From the NCBI GenBank assembly GCA_964011275.1, contig CAXGOB010000104.1:1-13494 (forward strand): DNA of 13,494 bases, read 5' to 3'. Both the position numbers and the translations under genes were made by a program. The stretch comes from UBA7328 sp002471345 (GTDB taxonomy: Bacteria; Bacteroidota; Bacteroidia; Chitinophagales; Saprospiraceae). Under the pieces are notes generated by a model. That model had not been told where the DNA came from, did no database searches, and worked only from the letters and a program-made list of their open reading frames with translations. Shown piece by piece: positions 7,250 through 13,494 of this stretch (the stretch's first letter is position 1; every line of letters begins with the position of its first letter).

Positions 7250-7782
7250 ATGAGCAACTACCTTAGCGACTCCATTCAAAAAAATATATTATTAGTCAAA
7301 CTTATAGCATAGACGCAAAAAAGCTAAGAAATGTTGCAGGAGCTTTTGCCACAGGAGTCACAGTATGTTGTATTGAGGATGAAAAAGGAGAAGTGAAGGG
7401 ACTTACTGCAAACTCTTTTGTTTCAATATCTCTTCTACCGCCAATAGTGATGATTTCTATTCAAAATAATTCAATCTTTCTAGATAGTTGTGTAATTGGC
7501 AGAAGGTTAGGAATAAGTATTCTATCAACTGAGCAAAAAAACATGAGCGATCATTTTGCGGGAATGCAAAAAACAGATATACCCATAACATTCCTCTCTA
7601 ATAAAAAATGCCATGTTCTTCATAATTCACTAGCATGGTATGAGACTACAATCAGAGATATCATTCATGCAGGTGATCATCATCTCATTTTATGTGATGT
7701 AAAAGATCTAGGAAGAAATGAGAATGCTGAACCTCTTATTTATTATTCAGGATATCTGTCCCTAGGTAAAGATTTAGCTTGA
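7250..7782 (+). CDS. Flavin reductase-like protein (FMN-binding split barrel), start region frame-split
   Basis: The protein matches the flavin reductase domain (HpaC/RutF-like split barrel) that binds FMN and often uses NAD(P)H. Motifs: AGAFATGVTV (from 7336), GLTANSFVSISLLPPIVMIS, DHFAG, AGDHHLILCDV and PLIYYSGYL. The frame encoding these is open from 7267 to the TGA at 7780-7782, but has no ATG, GTG or TTG before a GTG at 7393, which would delete the conserved FATGVTV strand. An ATG at 7250-7252 opens the neighbouring frame (MSNYLSDSIQKN...), which dies at the TAG 7310-7312. Joining the two frames at the A7 run (7278-7284), by one extra A or a -1 slip, gives a natural 177-residue protein, MSNYLSDSIQKKYIISQ..., leading into SIDAKKLRNVAGAF. 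I take 7250 as the real start. If the frame is truly broken, only the shorter 7393 product or an ATT start (7288 or 7291) could be made. Confidence 0.7.
7278..7284 (+). other. A7 homopolymer at the inferred frameshift of the flavin reductase gene
   Basis: Seven consecutive A bases sit where the ATG-initiated frame (7250) must move back by one base to enter the conserved frame. In the upstream frame the codons are CAA AAA AAT, so A-AAA-AAT has the X-XXY-YYZ form of a -1 slippery heptamer. The same result would come from one A lost in sequencing, assembly or mutation. The crossover could lie anywhere in 7267-7309, but the A run is the obvious place. Confidence 0.5.
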
Positions 7783-7840
7783 ACAATTTCTATTTATCCT
7801 ATATTATGTGATATGACGAAATAATAATTAATTTCAACTG

Positions 7841-8713
7841 GTGTCCTTAAGGCTTTACATTTTCATTTCTTCACTTCTAAGCACATTTTTAGTCAACACT
7901 AATGTGCAATCACAATCCTACGACCATAGAATAATCAATGCATCCATTCAAGAAGGTCTTTCTTCAGAATACATTAATTCCATATATCAAGGTAAAGATG
8001 GTTTTATATGGGTGAGTACAAAAAGAGGAGTAGATAGATATGATGGATATAAATTTACTCCTATAGAATTACCTGATTCTCTGTCGTTTGGTGCAGCGGA
8101 ACATTTCATGATTGATAAATCAGGAAGAAAGTATATATCTACGGAAAATGAAGGAATAATTGTCATCAACAATGATCTGACTTCTTGGAAAATATATAAA
8201 ACAAATGCTTTTGGTGAAAAATTTTACTTGCCATCCATATTCGAGGACTCAAAAAATAATATCTGGATACTTTCTTATGGACAAGGACTTTCCCACTTGG
8301 ATGTAGAATCTGAGCAGTTGACTTCATATGTACATTCTGACACTACTAGCAATTCGATAGGTGACAATCAAATTTACCAGATGGTAGAAGGGCCAAACGG
8401 AATGCTATGGTTAGGGACAGAAAATGGTGGTTTGGTGCGATTCAATCCCGAAACAAGAGAATTTAAGAATTATCAAAATGATCCTAAGGACAAATTATCT
8501 ATTCCTGGGAATAAGTCATATGGCCTTGTTGTAGATGATGATAAAATTTGGATTTCACTATATCTGACAGGCCTGTGTTTATTTGATATTGAAAAAGAAA
8601 CATTTACTCTTTTCAGCGCTGATGATGACGATCCTCAAAGCTTGAGTTCCAACTTTCTATGGCCTCTTGATTTGGATGAGGACAAAGGACTTTGGATTGG
8701 GACACAAGACTAA
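7841..8713 (+). CDS. Hybrid sensor, N-terminal part: signal peptide and first six propeller blades, ended by an in-frame TAA
   Basis: This is the periplasmic beginning of the large hybrid sensor that continues at 8714-12373 in the same frame. The start is GTG at 7841; an in-frame stop at 7829 leaves no ATG upstream. Residues 1-25 form a signal peptide ending in VQSQS. Blades of the two-component regulator propeller (Reg_prop) type follow, with signatures IWVSTKRGVDRYD, YISTENEGIIVIN, IWILSYGQGLSHLD, LWLGTENGGLVRFN, IWISLYLTGLCLFD and LWIGTQD. The sixth blade is cut by TAA at 8711-8713, and the next codons read GLDYLDF, exactly the missing half of the blade. The open part is 290 residues. By itself it would be an exported, incomplete propeller with no output. 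It starts 58 bases after the flavin reductase-like gene. Confidence 0.75.
   Translation: MSLRLYIFISSLLSTFLVNTNVQSQSYDHRIINASIQEGLSSEYINSIYQGKDGFIWVSTKRGVDRYDGYKFTPIELPDSLSFGAAEHFMIDKSGRKYISTENEGIIVINNDLTSWKIYKTNAFGEKFYLPSIFEDSKNNIWILSYGQGLSHLDVESEQLTSYVHSDTTSNSIGDNQIYQMVEGPNGMLWLGTENGGLVRFNPETREFKNYQNDPKDKLSIPGNKSYGLVVDDDKIWISLYLTGLCLFDIEKETFTLFSADDDDPQSLSSNFLWPLDLDEDKGLWIGTQD
8711..8713 (+). other. In-frame TAA inside propeller blade 6
   Basis: The codons around it read G-T-Q-D, TAA, G-L-D-Y-L-D-F-K-S, and then the ATG at 8741, all in one frame. Other blades in the protein have the layout LWIGTxxxGLxxLD, so the stop takes the place of one ordinary residue. Single-base neighbours of TAA include codons for Tyr, Lys, Glu, Gln, Leu and Ser. 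No shift of frame is needed to rejoin the gene. Confidence 0.85.
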
Positions 8714-8740
8714 GGTCTCGACTATCTCGATTTTAAATCT

Positions 8741-11700
8741 ATGACCTTTAAAATTAAAGAGAAGAAGGCAACACTAAATGTCAAGGGGTCTAGAATTAGG
8801 TGTCTCAATGTTGATGATGAAGGAAATTTGTGGTTTTCATCAGTAGGTAATGGACTCAATATGTATGACCATAATAAATATAATTTTGAAATATTAAGCC
8901 ATGATCCTCTGGTAAAATCAAGTTTAAGTAGTAATGATATAATATCTGTTGTTGAAGATAAATCAGGTGGATTATGGATTTCTCATGCAAAATCAGGAGT
9001 CGATTTCTTAGACAGAAAAACAGGCACTTATATTAACTATTCTATAGAGTCTAAAGAGCCATTTATCTTAAGTGATGACAATGTGCAGGCAATGATTATT
9101 GATAACAACAATCAATTGTGGATAGGAACAAAATTTGGTGGAATTAATCAAATCAATGCTGATTCAAAAATTGCCAAATCATTTGTAGCGGATAAAGACA
9201 ATATTAATAGCCCACGTCATAACTGGACTTTCTCTCTCATGGAAGACAGTGATAATAACATTTGGTTATCTGGTGTCAGTGCCATTAGTAAGATCAACAC
9301 AAAAACTTATGAATTTGAACACATCCTTCTTAATAAAAAAGAAGATAATCCCAATACTCCCGCTGGAGAAACAATAAAATCCATTTTTGAAGATTCTCAA
9401 GGAATTTTTTGGTTAGATTCTGAAAAAGGAATTGAAAAATATAATCCACGCACCTCTCTATTCGAGCTAACTGAACATGATTTCGATCCATTATTTCGGG
9501 ATAAAGACGACGTCTGGATGGTTTCTCAAGGAGAACTTTCTGTTTTTAATTACATATCTGAATCCTATATCCATTATGAAATAGACCAAGACATAGTTGT
9601 AAATAGCATAGAAAAGGACAACTACGGTCATCTATGGCTTTCGTGTAATGATGGAATAAGAAAGTTTGATTCACAGACTCGAGAAATTGAGCATTACAAT
9701 AGACATGATGGCTTAAATAGTGACTTGTTCTTATTTGGTTCATACTGCAGTCCCACTACTGGAAAATTATTTTTTAATAGTAAGGACGGGATCAATGCAT
9801 TTCATCCTGACAAAGTCAAAAAAGACACTTTTTTACCCAAGATTAAATTTACAAGCCTTTCCTATTTTGATAGTAAACGGAAAGAAAACAAGCCTATTCC
9901 ACATCCTAATATATCACAAACTTCAGATGTCACATTCCCTCACTCTTACAATATAATATCAATAGAATTTGCGGCATTAAGCTATAAAAAACCTCCAAAA
10001 AATCAATATAAATACAAAATCAAAGAGCTAAATGAAAATTGGATTGATCTTGATAATGAGAGAAACATAACCCTCACAAATCTAAGTCCTCGGAGTTATA
10101 CTTTAGAAGTAATTGGATCTAATGGTGATGGTGTTTGGAATAAAAACCCCACAACTCTAAACATTAAAATAACTCCTCCTTGGTATAAATCCTTGTGGGC
10201 ATACATCATCTATCTACTTGGTGCCCTATTCACCATTTGGCAATACATAAGACATCGTGAATCCGAGCAAAAAAGAAAATTGATTGAGGAACGACTAGTA
10301 GTGGAACGCCTCAAAGAAATTGATAAATTGAAAGATGTATTCCTTGCAAATACCTCTCATGAACTTAGGACTCCATTAAATGGCATTATTGGACTTTCAG
10401 AATCTCTTAGAGATGGTGTAGCAGGTCCTTTACCTGCTGTAGCCAACGAAAATCTGAAAATGATTATCAATAGTGGAAGGCGTCTAGTAAATCTAGTAAA
10501 TGACATACTTGATTTTTCAAAACTTAAAAATCATGAGCTTTCATTAAAAATTTCACCTGTAGATATCAAGGCTGCTACTGATGTGGTTATTTCTCTGACG
10601 GAAACTATGGTTCAAAACAAAGATTTAACCATTATCAATAGTATAGACCCAGATATTGTTCTTGTAGATGCTGACGAAAATAGATTGCAACAAATACTTT
10701 ACAACCTAATTGGTAATGCTATTAAATTCACCCATTCCGGCATTATTGAAATATCTTCTTATTCTTCAGATAATTTATTATTTACCACAATTTCGGATAC
10801 AGGTATTGGTATTCCCGAAGATAAAATTGAAGAGGTATTTAAATCCTTTGATCAAGTTGATGGGTCTACAGAGAGGTCATTTGGTGGTACCGGATTAGGA
10901 CTTACTATTACCAAACAATTAGTAGAACAACATAGCGGAACAATAATCTTAAAATCTGAAGTAGGGAAAGGAACTCAGATTACTTTCAGCCTCCCCAAAA
11001 GCGAAACAGATAGGTCTGATGCTCTTGAGTTAGATTTCAATGAACCATTCTCAACTGCCATTACTGATATAAATATTGATAAATCTCTGGAAGTTGCTTT
11101 GCCTATAGGTGTAAAAACTAAAGCTGAGAATCAAAATATCAAAATTCTTATAGTTGATGATGAGCCGGTAAATCGACAAGTATTGACTAACTTTTTGAGT
11201 TTGGAAGGTTATCAGTCCTATACTGCAAATGATGGACATGAAGCACTATCAATGATAGAAGAAGAAGATTACAATCTGATTCTTTTAGACATTATGATGC
11301 CAAAGTTATCCGGTTATGACGTAGCAAAAAAAGTCAGAGAAACTTATTTACCAAGTGCTCTTCCTATCATCATGCTTACTGCTAAAAATAGAATCAATGA
11401 CCTTGTACAAGGGTTCAATGTAGGAGCAAATGATTATCTAGCTAAACCATTTGTAAAAAAGGAGTTAATGAGTAGAATCAAAACTCACCTCTATCTCCAA
11501 AAAATCATCAATACCAGTAGTCAGTTTGTACCAGATGCATTTATAAAATCTGTGGGTAGAAATGAAATCACTGATGTAAAATTAGGTGACTATGCTGAGA
11601 AGATAGTGACCGTTCTATTCACTGACATAAGAAACTATACCGGTCTATCAGAACAAATGACACCTCATGACAACTTTGAATTTGTTAGGTCCTATGTAGG

Positions 11701-12373
11701 GAAAATGGGTCCTATTATACAACAAAATGAAGGATTTGTAAATCAGTATCTTGGTGATGGCTTGATGCGTATTTTTGATGGAGTGTCAAGCAATGCTTTG
11801 GATGCTAGTATAGAAATGCAAAAAGCCATTGTTACATATAATGAAGTGAGGAAAAAGCAAAAAAGAATACCTATAAGAGTTGGCATGGGTATGTGCACAG
11901 GACCATTAGTTATGGGTATCATAGGTGATAAAATGCGTAAAGATCCTACTACCATAGCAAGTACCGTAAATCTTGCGTCACGAATAGAAGGATTAACCAA
12001 ACATCTCCAAGCACAAATACTTCTAGATCGAATCACTGTGGATGGGCTAGAGGATAAATCCAAATACAACCTAAGAAGTCTAGGTAAAATAATTGTCAAA
12101 GGGCAAGCCAATTCTATAGAACTGATAGAATGTTTTGATAGCAATGATCCTGATCAAGTTGAATTAAAAATCAATACTTTAGATCAATTTGACGAAGCAA
12201 TAGGGCTCTTCAGAGCCGCTGAACTTGATAAAAGCGTAAAGATTTTTCAAGACATTATAGATATCAACCCTGCTGATAGAATTGCTAGGTTTTTAATGCA
12301 AAAAATTGAATTTGAAAGATCACACATGGAAGCCCATCTTTGGAATGGAATTCTAAAGTTAGATATCAAATAG
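8741..12373 (+). CDS. Hybrid sensor, main part: propeller blades, Y_Y_Y, membrane segment, HisKA-HATPase, receiver, class III adenylate/guanylate cyclase
   Basis: A 1210-residue open frame from the first ATG after the internal TAA; the natural gene is almost certainly 7841-12373 (1510 residues if the stop is decoded). Domains, numbered from 8741: eight further propeller blades (about 10-380), making 14 in all, or two seven-bladed propellers; Y_Y_Y domain (about 410-480); membrane segment 484-504; linker coiled coil 505-535; HisKA with H540 in NTSHELRTPL; HATPase with N658 and DTGIGIP from D686, then GGTGLGLT; receiver with DD 806-807, phospho-acceptor D850 and K902; class III cyclase (about 950-1125) with metal Asps D962 (FTDIRNYT) and D1006 (LGDG), plus N1077 and R1081; and a TPR-like tail. 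A periplasmic ligand would drive phosphorelay to the receiver and so control cAMP or cGMP synthesis. The classic family ends in an AraC DNA-binding domain instead. The 8741 start alone lacks a signal peptide. Stop is TAG. Confidence 0.88.
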   Translation: MTFKIKEKKATLNVKGSRIRCLNVDDEGNLWFSSVGNGLNMYDHNKYNFEILSHDPLVKSSLSSNDIISVVEDKSGGLWISHAKSGVDFLDRKTGTYINYSIESKEPFILSDDNVQAMIIDNNNQLWIGTKFGGINQINADSKIAKSFVADKDNINSPRHNWTFSLMEDSDNNIWLSGVSAISKINTKTYEFEHILLNKKEDNPNTPAGETIKSIFEDSQGIFWLDSEKGIEKYNPRTSLFELTEHDFDPLFRDKDDVWMVSQGELSVFNYISESYIHYEIDQDIVVNSIEKDNYGHLWLSCNDGIRKFDSQTREIEHYNRHDGLNSDLFLFGSYCSPTTGKLFFNSKDGINAFHPDKVKKDTFLPKIKFTSLSYFDSKRKENKPIPHPNISQTSDVTFPHSYNIISIEFAALSYKKPPKNQYKYKIKELNENWIDLDNERNITLTNLSPRSYTLEVIGSNGDGVWNKNPTTLNIKITPPWYKSLWAYIIYLLGALFTIWQYIRHRESEQKRKLIEERLVVERLKEIDKLKDVFLANTSHELRTPLNGIIGLSESLRDGVAGPLPAVANENLKMIINSGRRLVNLVNDILDFSKLKNHELSLKISPVDIKAATDVVISLTETMVQNKDLTIINSIDPDIVLVDADENRLQQILYNLIGNAIKFTHSGIIEISSYSSDNLLFTTISDTGIGIPEDKIEEVFKSFDQVDGSTERSFGGTGLGLTITKQLVEQHSGTIILKSEVGKGTQITFSLPKSETDRSDALELDFNEPFSTAITDINIDKSLEVALPIGVKTKAENQNIKILIVDDEPVNRQVLTNFLSLEGYQSYTANDGHEALSMIEEEDYNLILLDIMMPKLSGYDVAKKVRETYLPSALPIIMLTAKNRINDLVQGFNVGANDYLAKPFVKKELMSRIKTHLYLQKIINTSSQFVPDAFIKSVGRNEITDVKLGDYAEKIVTVLFTDIRNYTGLSEQMTPHDNFEFVRSYVGKMGPIIQQNEGFVNQYLGDGLMRIFDGVSSNALDASIEMQKAIVTYNEVRKKQKRIPIRVGMGMCTGPLVMGIIGDKMRKDPTTIASTVNLASRIEGLTKHLQAQILLDRITVDGLEDKSKYNLRSLGKIIVKGQANSIELIECFDSNDPDQVELKINTLDQFDEAIGLFRAAELDKSVKIFQDIIDINPADRIARFLMQKIEFERSHMEAHLWNGILKLDIK

Positions 12374-12418
12374 CAGCTTTATTTCTAATAAAATTTATAA
12401 CTTGGAGAATAGACTTTG

Positions 12419-12434
12419 ATACAATTTATTGTAT
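12419..12434. promoter_or_regulatory. Perfect dyad ATACAAT-TT-ATTGTAT before the sedolisin gene
   Basis: Seven-base perfect inverted arms with a two-base spacer lie 22 bases before the sedolisin ATG, in the 83-base gap after the sensor gene. The spacing and size suit an operator for a dimeric regulator. Being AT-only apart from one C/G pair, it could also be chance in AT-rich DNA. It does not match the CRP half-site TGTGA. No clear Bacteroidota -33/-7 promoter was found beside it. Confidence 0.3.
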
Positions 12435-12456
12435 TCAATAATTAAAAAACCAATGT

Positions 12457-13458
12457 ATGTCTGATAATCTTTTATCAGTTCAAGATGACACGTCTCTCCA
12501 TGGTACTTTTGTAGGATATGCTAAACCCAATAGGAAAGCTACAGCAACTCTCGTCCTAAGGCCAAAACAACAAGATGAAGAACTTCGTCAAGAATTAGAT
12601 GACTTACTGTACAAACATCCTGTAACAAGAAATTATCTGAATCATGAAAAATTGGCGGAATCCACATCTTTTGATAAAAATGATGAAGAGGTAATAAAAG
12701 CATATTTAACAGAGCATAATCTATCTCATTTTGAAGTAAATGCAATTTCTAGAGAACTAACATTTTCAGGTAAAGTTCGTGATCTTCAAAAAGCATTTAA
12801 TAGTCCAATTGGCATCTTTCATGGTGCAGATCATCTTGAATATAAATGTGCAACTCAAGCTATAAGAGTTCCTGAGACCATAGGAGAGCTTTTATACTCC
12901 TTCAAAGGATTTTACTACAATCCTAAAAAAGAAACGAGAAAAATAACACCAATAGAAAAGTATGATGATCAGAGTTGGGAAAGGGGATTTAGCATATCAG
13001 ACATTTACTCCGCATATAATATTCCTGAAGATGTAAAAGGTGCAGGACAATGTATTGGACTTGTTGAATTGGGAGGACGGCATAGAGAAACAGATATTAA
13101 AAAATTCTTTAAGCTTATTAATACACCAGTTCCTAAAATAAAAATAGTAGGGACAGATCCTGGCAAAGACAGCGATATTAATAATGGGGAGGTGTCCATG
13201 GATTTGCAAATTGCAGGAGCAATAGCTCCAGAAGCGACCTTAGTTATTTACTATGCCAGTACCTTCATAGAAGCGTTAAAGTTGATTATCAATGATATAG
13301 AAAATAATCCTTCTGTGATTTCTATCAGTTGGTCTGCACCTGAGCAATATTATCAACCAGTAGAAAAACTTGAATTTGATCAACTACTTTATCAAGCCGC
13401 ATTATTAGGTATTACTATTATTGGATCTTCTGGCGACCATGGTGCATATAATGGGTAA
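12457..13458 (+). CDS. Sedolisin/kumamolisin-type serine-carboxyl protease (S53), interrupted by TAA and cut by the window edge
   Basis: A serine-carboxyl peptidase precursor. Residues about 13-155 match the pro-kumamolisin activation domain, including LTFSGKVRDLQKAFN (101-115). The catalytic domain starts near 178 with SISDIYSAYNIP and GAGQCIGLVELGG. E245 and D249 in NNGEVSMDLQIAGAIAPEA are the catalytic Glu-x-x-x-Asp pair, PSVISISWSAPE (285-296) is the core strand, and D327 in SSGDHGAYNG is the oxyanion-hole Asp. The open frame stops at TAA 13456-13458, but the same frame continues to the window end as KTPNVPLPASDP, matching the family's FPASSPYV segment. The catalytic Ser (GTSxxxP) would lie right of the window, so it cannot be checked. 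There is no signal peptide; kumamolisin precursors also lack an obvious one. The start is ATG at 12457. It is co-directional with the sensor gene, but the gap holds a dyad, so separate control is possible. Confidence 0.85.
   Translation: MSDNLLSVQDDTSLHGTFVGYAKPNRKATATLVLRPKQQDEELRQELDDLLYKHPVTRNYLNHEKLAESTSFDKNDEEVIKAYLTEHNLSHFEVNAISRELTFSGKVRDLQKAFNSPIGIFHGADHLEYKCATQAIRVPETIGELLYSFKGFYYNPKKETRKITPIEKYDDQSWERGFSISDIYSAYNIPEDVKGAGQCIGLVELGGRHRETDIKKFFKLINTPVPKIKIVGTDPGKDSDINNGEVSMDLQIAGAIAPEATLVIYYASTFIEALKLIINDIENNPSVISISWSAPEQYYQPVEKLEFDQLLYQAALLGITIIGSSGDHGAYNG
13456..13458 (+). other. In-frame TAA inside the S53 catalytic domain
   Basis: The codons read A-Y-N-G, TAA, K-T-P-N-V-P-L-P-A-S-D-P to the last base of the window, without change of frame. 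The PASDP segment is a conserved part of the sedolisin core, so protein homology spans the stop. The replaced residue lies in a surface loop where the family is variable. Truncation here removes the catalytic serine and would give an inactive protein. Confidence 0.8.
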
Positions 13459-13494
13459 AAAACTCCTAATGTTCCTCTACCGGCAAGCGATCCA

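Noticed and set aside
7190..7279. Longer start for the YceI gene at 7279
   Set aside because: It would put about 30 residues in front of a good signal peptide and overlap the divergent gene; the start at 7189 (or 7195) fits the family.
7393..7395. GTG at 7393 as the flavin reductase start
   Set aside because: It cuts off the conserved AGAFATGVTV strand, which is clearly encoded just upstream in the same frame.
11743..12144. Long open frame on the minus strand opposite the cyclase domain
   Set aside because: It is a shadow of the strongly conserved plus-strand cyclase and shows no recognisable protein features. The other nested frames were dropped for the same reason.
8711..13458. TAA reassigned to an amino acid across the genome
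   Set aside because: TAA ends the metalloprotease (2261-2263), the oxidoreductase (3278-3280) and the YceI gene (6623-6625) at natural protein ends; TGA and TAG are also used as stops.
1..13494. CRISPR arrays, tRNA or rRNA genes, insertion sequences, integrase or attachment sites
   Set aside because: No regular spaced repeats, cloverleaf sequences, transposase-like proteins or flanking direct repeats were seen on reading either strand.

Overview
The window looks like AT-rich chromosomal DNA from a free-living, probably aquatic member of the Bacteroidota, of the Saprospiria/Cytophagia type. The reasons are the low GC, the lack of strong Shine-Dalgarno sequences, a Bacteroidota-style two-component regulator with twin seven-bladed propellers, and a secreted metalloprotease whose C-terminal modules are typical of Saprospira-like genomes. 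The species assignment is inference; there is no rRNA or tRNA here.

Layout. (1) Positions 1-199 are non-coding and hold a long imperfect hairpin (69-111). (2) 200-2263 (+) encodes an exported zinc metalloprotease (metzincin, HExxHxxGxxHD) with three Cys-rich repeats and a C-terminal sorting-like domain. (3) 2270-7189 (-) is a five-gene co-directional block. Read from its promoter end it runs: exported YceI-like protein, a SUMF1-fold lipoprotein without the formylglycine cysteines, an ApbE-type FAD:protein FMN transferase, a Tat-type Gfo/Idh/MocA oxidoreductase, a terminator-like hairpin, and a Tat-type xylose-isomerase-like TIM barrel protein. (4) From about 7250 onward everything is on the + strand: a flavin reductase-like gene whose start is frame-split at an A7 run, a very large hybrid sensor (7841-12373), and a sedolisin/kumamolisin-type S53 protease that runs off the right edge.

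The most notable gene is the hybrid sensor. It combines a signal peptide, 14 propeller blades, a Y_Y_Y domain, a membrane segment, HisKA, HATPase, a receiver and a class III nucleotide cyclase. In the classic Bacteroidota hybrid two-component system the output is an AraC-type DNA-binding domain; here it is replaced by a cyclic-nucleotide-producing domain. Periplasmic ligand sensing would therefore feed a second messenger rather than bind DNA directly.

The second striking point is that several reading frames are broken while homology continues on the other side. There is an in-frame TAA in propeller blade 6 of the sensor (8711-8713), an in-frame TAA in the sedolisin (13456-13458), a one-base frame shift at the start of the flavin reductase (7278-7284), and less certainly a TGA that cuts off the last strand of ApbE (4660-4662). 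TAA ends several intact genes here, so a general code change is unlikely. The choices are consensus or assembly error, recent gene decay, or readthrough and slippage. Read data would settle this.
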